From: Synergistaceae bacterium OttesenSCG-928-I11
Lineage (GTDB): Bacteria; Synergistota; Synergistia; Synergistales; Synergistaceae
Assembly (NCBI GenBank): GCA_030266365.1
Contig: JAJDHV010000012.1
Coordinates: 1 to 34,123, forward strand
DNA: 34,123 nt
Direction of reading: 5' to 3'
Shown here: positions 16,541-25,195 of the stretch, one piece after another
Layout: the number at the start of each line of letters is the position of its first letter
Position numbering within the stretch: the first letter of the stretch is position 1
Notes under the pieces: generated by a model
The model's input: the letters and a program-made list of their open reading frames with translations, nothing else
What the model was told of the DNA's origin: nothing
Database searches by the model: none
Position numbers and translations under genes: made by a program

Positions 16541-17098
16541 ATGATGGCCGTAAGTGGCACATCTTCGGGACCCGATTTTTTGTATCGGCTTTTGGCCGCG
16601 CGCGAAGAGCGGGCCGTCGTGCAAAAGAATATCCTCTCTTCGTCGCAAAGCGGATGCCTTGTGCAAATGATGCCGAACATTCCCGGTTACCCAAAGAGAA
16701 TCGAAAACGACACGAACGCCGTTGCAATTGCGGAAAAATCGTTCAAATGCAAAATCGCGATGAAAGAGGCCGTAAGGGCGTGTCTGATCAATTCGGCAGG
16801 CATCGCACTGCTGCTTCTTTTCCCATCACTCGATGCCGCCGATGCAAAAAAAATCGGGATCGAGGTGGAAAACACTCCGGGATGGGGGAGGGCGCTCGAC
16901 ATCGACATCATTACACGCACGGGAATCGTGTCGAGAAAAGATTTGGGGCTTCCGGCGAGGGTATGCGTCATGTGCGGAAAAGAGGCAAAAATTTGCGCCA
17001 GGGAACGAAGCCACAACGTCGAAGAGCTCAGAGACACCGTGCGCCGTTTGCTCGCGTGCACCGTCTCCGATCAGGCGCCCTCCTCTTCGGAATCTTGA
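16541..17098 (+). CDS. citX: CitX-like holo-ACP synthase (phosphoribosyl-dephospho-CoA transferase), orphan
   Basis: This 185-residue protein matches the CitX family in length and in its C-terminal signature: GRALDIDI (about 117-124), SRKDLGLPARVCVMCGKEA and CARERSHNVEEL. The N-terminal part has LLAAREERAVVQKN and MPNIPGYPK, the other family blocks. CitX transfers the triphosphoribosyl-dephospho-CoA prosthetic group to the acyl carrier subunit (CitD) of citrate lyase. No citC, citD, citE, citF or citG gene is in the window, so it is an orphan here. Two adjacent ATGs (16541, 16544) are possible; the Shine-Dalgarno site GGAG is rather far. The stop overlaps the end of a minus-strand gene by 28 bases. 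Confidence 0.83.
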   Translation: MMAVSGTSSGPDFLYRLLAAREERAVVQKNILSSSQSGCLVQMMPNIPGYPKRIENDTNAVAIAEKSFKCKIAMKEAVRACLINSAGIALLLLFPSLDAADAKKIGIEVENTPGWGRALDIDIITRTGIVSRKDLGLPARVCVMCGKEAKICARERSHNVEELRDTVRRLLACTVSDQAPSSSES

Positions 17099-17337
17099 GG
17101 CGGCGCACTCCGCGCATTGAGCGCGTCGACATCCTCGAGATAGCTGCGCCAAAATTTGATCGCGACGAACGCCAAAACGGTGCCCACAACAAACCCCGCC
17201 AAGGCGACAAAGGGACGCCCCTTCCCAAGGAGATATCCCCCGGCTCCGCCGATCAGGTAACTGTAACTCCCGATCGTTCCGATCGAGCAAAACAAGCATG
17301 CCAAACGTTTTGCAACGGCCCTGTTTTCCAGCGTCAT
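17071..17337 (-). CDS. small two-helix membrane protein (possibly AtpZ/AtpI-like)
   Basis: This predicted 88-residue protein has two hydrophobic stretches (about 17-33 and 39-62) joined by GGYLLGKGRPF, and a charged C-terminal tail. The pattern glycine-rich first helix, short polar turn, G.VVGTVLAFVAIKFW second helix resembles AtpZ/AtpI-type accessory proteins of F-type ATPases, but the resemblance is loose and no ATP synthase gene is next to it. The ATG at 17337 is used; a TTG 11 codons upstream is an alternative. Its last 28 bases overlap citX tail to tail. Low but real coding signal, based on the membrane-protein pattern. Confidence 0.5.
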   Translation of the reverse strand: MTLENRAVAKRLACLFCSIGTIGSYSYLIGGAGGYLLGKGRPFVALAGFVVGTVLAFVAIKFWRSYLEDVDALNARSAPPQDSEEEGA

Positions 17338-17506
17338 GATTTCATACCCGTATTCACCCTGTTTCGTCAATATCCGTCAATTGTACATCGCATTCGCCTC
17401 GCCCGCCAGTTGTCGCAGATCGTGCGAAAGAACGGGACTTGCGCGTGAAAATTTTTACGACAGCCGAAAAAGAAGACGACAGGCATCTACGAGAGGAGCA
17501 ATTGTC

Positions 17507-18643
17507 ATGGCAACAACCCAGCAAATTCCATCGTTCGACTTGAAGCGCAATTACAAGAGGGTGGAGGACGAAATAAAAGAGGCGTTGGAAAGCGTTCTCG
17601 CCTCGCAACACTTCATCATGGGACCGGATGTCGCCGCATTCGAACAGGAAGTCGCGTCATATTTGGAAATTCCGCACGCCGTATCGTGTGCCTCGGGGAC
17701 GGATTCGCTGGTCCTCGCCCTGATGGCGCTGGGCATCGGACCGGGCGACGAGGTGATCACGACGCCATTCAGCTTCTTCGCAACGGCCAGTTGCATCGCG
17801 CGAACCGGTGCAAAGCCCGTTTTCGTGGACGTGCATCCCGATACCTACAACATTTCCATGGATCTGGTAAAGGCAGCGGTGACAGACCGAACGAAAGCGT
17901 TCATACCCGTGCATTTGTTCGGACAACTCTGCCGGGTGGAGGAAATCGTCGATTTTCTTGCCCAGAGAAAAATCGCCCTTGTCGAGGATTGCGCGCAGGC
18001 TTTCGGCGCACATCGGATGCACGAGGGAAAGATCATCCGCGCAGGCGCGTGGGGCGGTTTGGGGTGTTATTCTTTCTTCCCGACGAAAAACCTGGGCGCT
18101 TATGGCGACGCCGGGATGACAACAACTTTTAACGAAGCGCACAAGGACCGTCTCGCGAAACTTCGCGTTCATGGGGCGACGACAACGTACATTCATGAAG
18201 AGGTCGGGATCAACAGCAGGATGGACGCGATGCAGGCCGCCATTCTGCGCGTCCGTCTTCGGCACATCGAAGAGTGGACGGAGGATCGGCGGGAGGTCGC
18301 GCGACGCTACAAACTCCTGTTCGCGGAGCACAGGCTTCTGGAGCACCTGATGCCGCCCGTCGAAGACGAGGGAAATCGACATACGTATCACCAGTACGTC
18401 GTCAGAACGTCCCGCCGCGACGAACTGCACCAATATCTCGCGGAACGAGGTATTGTGACGAGGGTGTACTATCCGTTGTCCCTCCATATGCAACCCTGCT
18501 TCGCAAGCGCCGGATACGGGAAGGGCGATTTCCCCGTCTCCGAAAAACTGTGCGGCGACGTTTTGGCGTTGCCGATGTTTCCGGAATTGACGGCAGACGA
18601 ACAGGAGCAGGTTGTTCGTGAGATTGCGAATTTCTACAAGTGA
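17507..18643 (+). CDS. DegT/DnrJ/EryC1/StrS family PLP-dependent sugar aminotransferase
   Basis: This 378-residue protein begins with the family motif IPSFDLKRNYK and shows CASGTDSL (61-68; phosphate binding), VEDCAQAFGA (159-168; Asp161 and Gln164 at the PLP ring) and the Schiff-base lysine in FFPTKNLGAYGDAG (Lys194). The end has RVYYPLSLHMQ. These enzymes aminate keto-sugars bound to nucleotides for lipopolysaccharide, capsule or glycoprotein glycans. No other sugar-nucleotide gene adjoins it, so the substrate is unknown. ATG at 17507 has GAGGAG about 9 bases before it; the longer open frame upstream is not needed. Confidence 0.92.
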   Translation: MATTQQIPSFDLKRNYKRVEDEIKEALESVLASQHFIMGPDVAAFEQEVASYLEIPHAVSCASGTDSLVLALMALGIGPGDEVITTPFSFFATASCIARTGAKPVFVDVHPDTYNISMDLVKAAVTDRTKAFIPVHLFGQLCRVEEIVDFLAQRKIALVEDCAQAFGAHRMHEGKIIRAGAWGGLGCYSFFPTKNLGAYGDAGMTTTFNEAHKDRLAKLRVHGATTTYIHEEVGINSRMDAMQAAILRVRLRHIEEWTEDRREVARRYKLLFAEHRLLEHLMPPVEDEGNRHTYHQYVVRTSRRDELHQYLAERGIVTRVYYPLSLHMQPCFASAGYGKGDFPVSEKLCGDVLALPMFPELTADEQEQVVREIANFYK

Positions 18644-18667
18644 CCCATTGCAATTTATTGACCTTTC

Positions 18668-18696
18668 TTGTCTTTTTGCTTGATGCCTGATACAAT
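18668..18696 (+). promoter_or_regulatory. promoter of the zinc protease gene
   Basis: TTGTCT (18668-18673) and TACAAT (18691-18696) are 17 bases apart, and TGA precedes the -10 (extended -10). The start codon is 55 bases downstream. The same TGATACAAT string appears in front of cls. Confidence 0.55.
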
Positions 18697-18750
18697 CGGG
18701 ACATACCGGTACAACGCTCCGGCAAATACAAAAATGGAGGTTCATGCACA

Positions 18751-19440
18751 ATGCTCTATCCGATGGACCCGACTTTTTTACTGCTGATCCCCGCTCTGCT
18801 TCTGGCGGCGTTCGCGCAGATGAAAGTCAAGAGTTCGTTTGCGAAATACAGTCAAATTTATGCGACAAGAGGAGTCTCCGCGGATGCCGTATCGCGAATA
18901 TTGCTCGACAATTTCGGCTTGCAAAAGGTCAAGGTCGAGCGGGTGCCAGGGAGCCTGACGGATCACTACGACCCGAGGTCGAAAGTGCTTCGCCTGTCGG
19001 ATTCTGTCAGCGGCAATTCGAGCATCGCAGCAATCGGCGTCGCCGCACACGAAGTCGGACACGCCATACAGGACAAGGAAGGTTATGCGCCGCTTCGTTT
19101 CAGAAATGCGCTCGTCCCGCTGGCAAACATCGGCTCGACGGCGGCGTTTCCGCTCTTTCTCATCGGTCTGTTCATGAGCATGGAGCCGCTCCTGAACATC
19201 GGGATCATCCTCTTCGCCGGCGTCGTGGCTTTCCACGTCATCACGCTGCCGGTTGAGTTCGACGCCTCGGCGCGCGCGCTCAAGCTGCTCGGCAACACCG
19301 GGACACTGACGAAACAGGAAATTGGCGGAGCGAAGAGCGTCCTCACAGCGGCCTCCCTGACATATATCGCAGCGACGGTCATGGCGCTCGCCCAACTCCT
19401 CCGCCTCTTGATTCTGGCAAATGGAAGACGCAGCAACTAG
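18751..19440 (+). CDS. membrane zinc metallopeptidase, YugP family
   Basis: This 229-residue protein has an N-terminal membrane helix (7-24), the zinc motif HEVGH (100-104), two central hydrophobic helices (about 122-165), the conserved LPVEFDASARA block with the likely third zinc ligand Glu169, and a last helix near 203-223. This is the whole layout of YugP-type (DUF2268-unrelated) neutral membrane proteases, which are widespread but poorly studied. GGAGG stands about 10 bases before the ATG. The gene has its own promoter and terminator, so it is transcribed alone. Confidence 0.88.
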   Translation: MLYPMDPTFLLLIPALLLAAFAQMKVKSSFAKYSQIYATRGVSADAVSRILLDNFGLQKVKVERVPGSLTDHYDPRSKVLRLSDSVSGNSSIAAIGVAAHEVGHAIQDKEGYAPLRFRNALVPLANIGSTAAFPLFLIGLFMSMEPLLNIGIILFAGVVAFHVITLPVEFDASARALKLLGNTGTLTKQEIGGAKSVLTAASLTYIAATVMALAQLLRLLILANGRRSN

Positions 19441-19474
19441 ACGAATGTACGGAGATAAAACGACGAAAAGCGAT

Positions 19475-19508
19475 AAGGGCGGCACCCGCCGCCCTTCTTT
19501 GTTTTTTT
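19475..19508 (+). terminator. intrinsic terminator after the zinc protease gene
   Basis: AAGGGCGGC (19475-19483) pairs perfectly with GCCGCCCTT (19488-19496) around a 4-base loop, and is followed by a T-rich run ending in seven T at 19502-19508. It separates the protease gene from the rsmB operon. Confidence 0.88.
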
Positions 19509-19536
19509 CTGCACAATTTACTTTGGGGGAAATCCG

Positions 19537-20901
19537 ATGAGAGGAATCGAAGGGGCGCTCACGGTGTTGCGCGACGTCGAAAAGGGTGCGTTCGCCGCGG
19601 AAGCGTTGCGAAAGATCTGGCACAACATCGAACCGGCGGAACGCAAGCTCGCAGCGACGCTCTCCTATACGACACTCCGCAAACTGGGCCTCTGGAAACA
19701 TCTTCTCTCCCGGTATTGCAAACGGCCGATCGAGTCGTTGAACGCGGCGACAACGTCCGTGCTGCTACCGGGCATTGCGGGCGTTCTGGAACTTGAACAC
19801 TTCAAACCGGGCGTCCTGGTCAACGCACTCGTCCAACGAGTGAAGAACATCAAGGACGCGGATGGAAACACCAGGGAGTCCGCGCTCGTCAATGCCGTCC
19901 TGCACACGGTAATGCGGGAGGCACCGGCCTACGTCGAATCGCTGCGCAAGTCGACCGCCCTTCGGGATCAGGCACTGGCGGCGGGCGTGCCCGGCTGGGT
20001 TGCAGCAGAATGCAACGCCGATTTCGGAATGATGACGGCCAAGCGTCTCGTCCAACTCTCCGACACGCAGACATTTCTCTCGCTTCGCCTCTCGCCGAAC
20101 GTCGACAGGGCAAAATGGATCGAAGCGTATAACGAGTCCCAAACACGCGAAGACGCGATTTCCCCCGGTGAAAAAGAACCGGCACGCGAAGGGATATTCC
20201 CTGGCTCCGTACGCCTGCTATCGAACCCCTATCCCATCGACCTTCCAAGATATGACAACGGCGAAATTGCACCCGCAAGTGAATCCTCGATCTGGGCGAT
20301 CGAAACGTTTTTACCATACCTTCAAGGGAACTGCCTTCTCGATATGTGCATGGGCCGGGGGGGGAAAGCGGGGCAACTTTTATCCAGCCTTCATGATTTG
20401 AAACTCGAGGGATGGGACCTTTCTCAGACAAGACTCAACGCGGCCCAGCGCGAATTCAAACGCCTCGGCGTGGGGGATCGGACAACCGTAACTCACGGAG
20501 ACGCGCGGACGCTTGTGCCCCATACGCCTCCATCTGCCATCCTGCTCGACGCTCCTTGCTCCGGAAGCGGCACGTGGCGCAGACACCCCGAGGGGAAGTG
20601 GAGGATGACCCCCACAAAATTGCGCCATGCCGCCAGCCTGCAAGAAGAATTGTTTTCCAGAGCCGCCGACCTTTTGACGCCGGGGGGCGTTATGATGTAC
20701 TGTACGTGCAGCATCTTCCGGGCAGAAAACGAAAAGGTCGTGGGCGCGATTCTTTCACGCAGGGCCGATCTTGCGGAGATTCCGGTGCGCGCCGCAGGGA
20801 CATTCCCCATGCAAAAAGGAAAGCCTTACGGAGCCTTTGTGTACCCCGAAAATCCATGGATTGACGGTTTTTATGTGGCAATATTCAGGAAAAAAGGCTA
20901 G
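19537..20901 (+). CDS. rsmB: 16S rRNA (cytosine-C5) methyltransferase, RsmB/NOL1-NOP2-Sun family
   Basis: This 454-residue protein has an N-terminal NusB-like helical domain (about 1-130) and a C-terminal SAM-dependent methyltransferase domain. The two catalytic cysteines are both present: DAPCSGSG (Cys341) and YCTCS (Cys391, the nucleophile). The SAM-binding loop reads CMGRGGKAG (271-279) instead of the more usual CAAPGGKT, with the GGK core kept. The layout is that of RsmB, which methylates C967 of 16S rRNA, but related m5C enzymes share it, so the exact target is inferred. GGGGAAA lies just before the ATG. It is the first gene of the string running to recA. Confidence 0.85.
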   Translation: MRGIEGALTVLRDVEKGAFAAEALRKIWHNIEPAERKLAATLSYTTLRKLGLWKHLLSRYCKRPIESLNAATTSVLLPGIAGVLELEHFKPGVLVNALVQRVKNIKDADGNTRESALVNAVLHTVMREAPAYVESLRKSTALRDQALAAGVPGWVAAECNADFGMMTAKRLVQLSDTQTFLSLRLSPNVDRAKWIEAYNESQTREDAISPGEKEPAREGIFPGSVRLLSNPYPIDLPRYDNGEIAPASESSIWAIETFLPYLQGNCLLDMCMGRGGKAGQLLSSLHDLKLEGWDLSQTRLNAAQREFKRLGVGDRTTVTHGDARTLVPHTPPSAILLDAPCSGSGTWRRHPEGKWRMTPTKLRHAASLQEELFSRAADLLTPGGVMMYCTCSIFRAENEKVVGAILSRRADLAEIPVRAAGTFPMQKGKPYGAFVYPENPWIDGFYVAIFRKKG

Positions 20902-20957
20902 AATCAACGAAGAAGTTTTATACCCGCAGATCCACAACATCAATAGGGGGAATTCCA

Positions 20958-22085
20958 TTGAACAGGCTCTTCCGATGGGGCATCGTCATCGCCTTGTTCG
21001 TTTTGATTGCATCCGGTCTGATGGCCGTACGGATCATCTTTGTAGATAACAACGAGGTCGACGTTCCGGCGATCGTCGGCCTGTCGGCTGTTGAGGCGAC
21101 AAACAGACTTCAGAACAGCGGCCTCACGGCCAGGATCGACCTCATTGATTCGGATCAACCGGAGGGCGTCGTCATCTCTCAAACACCCGGGGTGGGCAAC
21201 AAGATCGAAAAGGGAAAGATCGTCGTCGTTCGCGTCAGCAGAGGCGGCACACAATTGCGCATCCCCGACGTTCGCGGCATGGAATTCGCCGCGGCTGTCA
21301 AAACGCTCGACACAGCGGGATTCAAGATCGGGACGGTTTTACGCGTTACAGACCCGCTCAAGGCATCCGGTACCGTTATCGCCCAGAACCCCGCTTCCCC
21401 CTCCATGGTCTTGAGCGATCGAATGGTCGAATTGCTGGTGAGCGAAGGCGCCTCGGGGAGGACGGAAATGGTCCAGATACCGGACCTCAAGGGGCAGTCG
21501 GAAAAACTCGCGCGCCAAATTTTGGAGCAGAGCAGCCTCTCCGTCTCAAGAACGATCGTCGTGGAGTCAAACCAGGTTCCGGCGGGAACCGTGCTGCGCA
21601 CGCAACCGATCGCAGGTTCGCGCGTGCCGCACGGCAACGCCATCATCCTTTACCTGGCCAAAGAAACGGACGTTGTGCCGTCTCCGCTGACCCCGGAGGT
21701 CTCGCATAGACCGCCGAACGTCATACAAACCACCCCGGCGGAAACCCCGTCGCAAGAACGCTCAGAAACACCGACAGCGCCAGTTACACCGCCGGGTGTG
21801 CCGCAGCCTGTGATCGAACAACCCGTTGTCGAGACGCCGACGCAGCCGGTGACACCGCCGCCTGCCACGCCGACGAAGACGGCGAAAATTCGTTTCCAGG
21901 TTCCGCCGTTGACTCGGCCCCTGCATTTCAAGATTACGATCGACGACGACCGCGGCACGAGAGTGCTGCGCGAACAACAAGCCAGAGGCGGCGAATACGT
22001 CACGATGGACATCGGATACAGCGGTAGCGCAACGGTCACAGTGCTGTTGGACGGCGAAACGGTCTGGCAGGAAAAATACAGATGA
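20958..22085 (+). CDS. PASTA-domain membrane protein without a kinase domain
   Basis: This 375-residue protein has a short cytoplasmic start, one membrane helix (about 8-28), three PASTA repeats (about 33-96, 97-165, 168-235; marked by VPAIVG, IPDVRG and IPDLKG), a proline/threonine-rich linker (about 235-310) and a C-terminal beta-rich domain of about 65 residues. PASTA repeats bind peptidoglycan fragments or beta-lactams in Ser/Thr kinases and penicillin-binding proteins; here no catalytic part is attached, so it is probably a cell-wall sensor or scaffold. TTG at 20958 is used because AGGGGG lies 7 bases upstream. The stop overlaps the rpe start as ATGA. Confidence 0.87.
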   Translation: MNRLFRWGIVIALFVLIASGLMAVRIIFVDNNEVDVPAIVGLSAVEATNRLQNSGLTARIDLIDSDQPEGVVISQTPGVGNKIEKGKIVVVRVSRGGTQLRIPDVRGMEFAAAVKTLDTAGFKIGTVLRVTDPLKASGTVIAQNPASPSMVLSDRMVELLVSEGASGRTEMVQIPDLKGQSEKLARQILEQSSLSVSRTIVVESNQVPAGTVLRTQPIAGSRVPHGNAIILYLAKETDVVPSPLTPEVSHRPPNVIQTTPAETPSQERSETPTAPVTPPGVPQPVIEQPVVETPTQPVTPPPATPTKTAKIRFQVPPLTRPLHFKITIDDDRGTRVLREQQARGGEYVTMDIGYSGSATVTVLLDGETVWQEKYR

Positions 22086-22813
22086 TCGACGCGACGACAC
22101 CCCCGCGCAAGTTGAAAGGTGCGCATCCATTTTTACTGGCCCCTTCGGTGTTGAGTGCCGACCCGCTCGCGATTGGAACGTCGATCGACAACCTCGAGGG
22201 TGAAGCGGATTGGATCCATGTCGACATCATGGACGGTCACTTCGTCCCCAATCTGACCTACGGCCCCGCCCTCGTGAAAGCCCTCCGGAGACGATATCCG
22301 GATGCTTTTCTCGACGTTCACATCATGGCAGAGCGTGCAGACGACTTTCTTGATATGTTCGTGGAATCCGGTGCAAGCCTCCTGAGTGTGCACGTCGAGG
22401 CGACGCATCACATTCACAAAGTCTTGCAGACCATTCGGAACAGGGGCATCAGACCGGGCATCACGCTGAATCCGGGAACACCGGTGCAAACGATCGAACC
22501 GATTTTGAATATGGTGGACCTCGTGCTCGTCATGTCCGTCAATCCGGGATTTGCCGCACAAAAATTCATCCCGGAGGTCCTTGCCAAGGTGAAAGAACTC
22601 GTTCGCTACAGAACTGCGAACGGACTTGATTTCCTGGTAGAAATCGACGGCGGCGTCGACGCGAACAACGCCAAAATGCTTGTAACGTCGGGCTGCGATG
22701 TTCTCGTTGCGGGCAATGCGATTTTCGGGTCTGAAAATCCTGCGGAAATGGCGCGAAAAATAAAAAATGCCGTTTCCACACAACCCCAAACCTTCGCTCA
22801 ACGGGAGTTATGA
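22082..22813 (+). CDS. rpe: ribulose-phosphate 3-epimerase
   Basis: This 243-residue TIM-barrel enzyme interconverts ribulose 5-phosphate and xylulose 5-phosphate in the pentose phosphate pathway. Signature blocks are APSVLSAD, HVDIMDGHFVPNLTYGP, DVHIM, MSVNPGFAAQKFIP and EIDGGV. They provide the metal-binding His/Asp pairs and the phosphate loop. It is about 20 residues longer than usual because of N- and C-terminal tails. Both ends overlap neighbours by ATGA (22082-22085 and 22810-22813), indicating coupled translation with the PASTA and rodZ genes. Confidence 0.96.
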   Translation: MIDATTPPRKLKGAHPFLLAPSVLSADPLAIGTSIDNLEGEADWIHVDIMDGHFVPNLTYGPALVKALRRRYPDAFLDVHIMAERADDFLDMFVESGASLLSVHVEATHHIHKVLQTIRNRGIRPGITLNPGTPVQTIEPILNMVDLVLVMSVNPGFAAQKFIPEVLAKVKELVRYRTANGLDFLVEIDGGVDANNAKMLVTSGCDVLVAGNAIFGSENPAEMARKIKNAVSTQPQTFAQREL

Positions 22814-23862
22814 ATATGAGCCATTATGAAAGACAGGACGACAACAACGATCTGTTTCTTCTCGGAGAACAATTGAGGGAACTGCGCGAAGCACAGGGCA
22901 TGTCGTACGACGACATCGCGAAGTCGACGCACGTCCGGCCGCACATTCTCAAAGCGATCGAGGAAGGGCGTCTGGAGGGAATCGCCGCGCCCGTTTATGT
23001 GCGGGGATTTGTCAAAACGTACTGCGAGTTTCTCATGGCGCATGACCTGTGGAAAAAATACAGCGCGCGCCTCTCCTCGCTCGAACCCCCGCGATCCTCG
23101 ACCGGTGGCATTTTGGCGCCCGTCGATATCTCGCACCCACGCCCCGTATTTCGCCGCACGTCGATCATCTGGGTTTACATCATTCTGGTGATTGCAGTGC
23201 TTGGAGCGACGTTTCTCCTCTGGAATCAACACAAAAACCCGGAGAAAGCTGGTAACGGCTTTTTTCTGAGATTTTCTTCGCCGCAAGCGGAGCAGCCGGC
23301 GGCGCCTCAAACGGATTTCCCTGAGAGTACGCAACCGGAACCCGAAACAACGTCGATTTTTACCATCGTTTCCGATGAAATGCGAGAAGAGGGAACCCCT
23401 CTCGCTTCACCGATTTCCGCCGAACAAAATTTTGCGTCTCATGCAACGACTTCTGTGGATCTGCAACAGCAAAACCTGTCCGTCGACCTCTCCTGGCTGG
23501 ACGGCAATGTGCCGACTGACATCAGCCTGAATATCGCCGTCGCGCAATCCCAGATACCGGACCAGCGTTTATTGATCGAAACCACTGGGCCGGTTCGTTT
23601 GATCGTTCAACAGGACGGTTCCGTGGTAACGCGGCGAAGCCTCACAGCCGGGGGCGTCCGCTCCTATGACGTCACAGGCTCCACGCCGGTCAGCCTGAGC
23701 GCAGGGAACGCTGCCGATGTAACGTGGTACGGCAAAAAATACACCCCCATCGGAAGCGACAACAAACCATTGGGGCTGATTTTCTACCCGGACGGTCGCG
23801 TGAGCATCACGGAAGGTAAGTCCCATCACTTCGGCGACTCATCGAACACAACTGGAAATTGA
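22810..23862 (+). CDS. rodZ: RodZ-like cytoskeletal/cell-shape protein
   Basis: This 350-residue protein has a cytoplasmic helix-turn-helix of the XRE/RodZ type (about 16-75; LGEQLRELREAQGMS, then a PVYVRGFVKTYCEFL block diagnostic for RodZ), a membrane helix (118-138), a long disordered segment and a C-terminal DUF4115-like beta domain (about 255-340). RodZ links the actin homologue MreB to the elongation machinery. Its position beside a PASTA protein suits a shared cell-wall role. The start overlaps the rpe stop as ATGA. Confidence 0.9.
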   Translation: MNMSHYERQDDNNDLFLLGEQLRELREAQGMSYDDIAKSTHVRPHILKAIEEGRLEGIAAPVYVRGFVKTYCEFLMAHDLWKKYSARLSSLEPPRSSTGGILAPVDISHPRPVFRRTSIIWVYIILVIAVLGATFLLWNQHKNPEKAGNGFFLRFSSPQAEQPAAPQTDFPESTQPEPETTSIFTIVSDEMREEGTPLASPISAEQNFASHATTSVDLQQQNLSVDLSWLDGNVPTDISLNIAVAQSQIPDQRLLIETTGPVRLIVQQDGSVVTRRSLTAGGVRSYDVTGSTPVSLSAGNAADVTWYGKKYTPIGSDNKPLGLIFYPDGRVSITEGKSHHFGDSSNTTGN

Positions 23863-23869
23863 TACCTGC

Positions 23870-25195
23870 ATGCCCCTCCGCGACATCAATTCGGTTTGCT
23901 GCATCACTTTGGGTTGTTTTAAAAACCATGTCGACAGCGAGCGAATCGCAGGGGTTCTGAAAGACAGCGGATATGAGATCGTCGCGACACTGCACGAGGC
24001 GGATGCCTGTGTGATCAATACATGCGGCTTTCTCAAAGACGCTGTTGAGGAAAACATTGCCGTCATTCTGGATATGGCAGAAGCGAGGGCAAACGGTACA
24101 ATCGCGTCGCTCGTCGTTTTCGGTTGTCTCGTGAATCGATATGGCGCCGAAATACTCGCACAAAACATTCCGGAAGTGGACGCGTGGATCCGTTGCGAAG
24201 ATTACACCGCCTTGTTATGCGCATTGCCTCGCAAACCCGTACCGATTGCATCGATACCCGTGAAAAGGGTCCCGATACCGAATACTGCGGCGCACATTCG
24301 ATATCTCAAAGTTTCGGAAGGTTGCTCCAATCATTGTTCATATTGCATGATCCCCAACATCCGGGGCAATGCACGCAGTCTTTCCGTCTCTTTCCTCGTC
24401 GAAGAAGCGCAATCACTGGTCCGTGAAGGCGCCCGCGAACTTTGTCTCGTCGGTCAGGACTTGGCGGCGTACGGTGCGGATCTTGGCGATGGAACGGACT
24501 TGGTCGGATTGATCGATGCGCTCGAATCCTCTCTGCCACATGACGTTTGGCTGCGGTTGCTTTATCTGCAACCGATGGGCGTGGAGCGCCGTTTGCTTGA
24601 ACGCGTCGCAAGTGGCCGACAGGTTCTTCCATATCTGGACATCCCCATTCAGCACGCGAGCGAAAAACTGCTCGCTTCGATGAATCGCCATATTTCGCGA
24701 GAAGCTCTTGCCGAAATCTTCGTGACAGCAAGGCGAATCAGACCGGATTTCGCACTCCGCACGACATGTATGGTTGGCTATCCGGGGGAAGATCGCCAGG
24801 ATTTCGATGGGCTGCTGCGTTTTCTCGACGAGATTCGTTTCGACAGGATGGGCGCGTTTGTTTTTTCGCCGGAAGAGGGCTCGCTTGCTGCAACGATGCC
24901 GCAACAAGTAACGCAAAAGACGAAGAAACGTCGCCTGGAACGCCTGATGAGCCATCAGGAAGCCATTTCCGCCGAACGGCAATCCCTCTTTCTCGGAAAA
25001 ACCTTGGATGTGCTGATTGACGCGGTCTCCGAGGGCGAATACGTCGAAGGGCGCTCCTTCCGAGAAGCCCCGGACGTCGACGGTGTTATCGAGATTGAAA
25101 CGACAAGCGGTTGCTTGCGTCCGGGCGACAGGATCCGGGCAACCGTCATCGAAACATACGAACACGATCTACGAGCGAAAGAGGCAACCCAATGA
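23870..25195 (+). CDS. rimO: ribosomal protein S12 methylthiotransferase RimO
   Basis: This 441-residue radical SAM enzyme adds a methylthio group to the conserved aspartate of ribosomal protein S12. The N-terminal UPF0004 domain carries the three cysteines for the second Fe-S cluster (Cys16, Cys52, Cys86). The radical SAM motif is GCSNHCSYC (Cys152, Cys156, Cys159), and a TRAM domain forms the last 65 or so residues. LDIPIQHAS and the IPNIRG segment favour RimO over MiaB. It follows rodZ after only 7 bases and its stop overlaps the pgpA start as ATGA. Confidence 0.93.
   Translation: MPLRDINSVCCITLGCFKNHVDSERIAGVLKDSGYEIVATLHEADACVINTCGFLKDAVEENIAVILDMAEARANGTIASLVVFGCLVNRYGAEILAQNIPEVDAWIRCEDYTALLCALPRKPVPIASIPVKRVPIPNTAAHIRYLKVSEGCSNHCSYCMIPNIRGNARSLSVSFLVEEAQSLVREGARELCLVGQDLAAYGADLGDGTDLVGLIDALESSLPHDVWLRLLYLQPMGVERRLLERVASGRQVLPYLDIPIQHASEKLLASMNRHISREALAEIFVTARRIRPDFALRTTCMVGYPGEDRQDFDGLLRFLDEIRFDRMGAFVFSPEEGSLAATMPQQVTQKTKKRRLERLMSHQEAISAERQSLFLGKTLDVLIDAVSEGEYVEGRSFREAPDVDGVIEIETTSGCLRPGDRIRATVIETYEHDLRAKEATQ

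Noticed and set aside
16519-17448. Plus-strand open frame of 309 codons overlapping citX
   Set aside because: It shares the region with citX in another frame, which carries the CitX signature; composition is Arg/His-rich without a domain.
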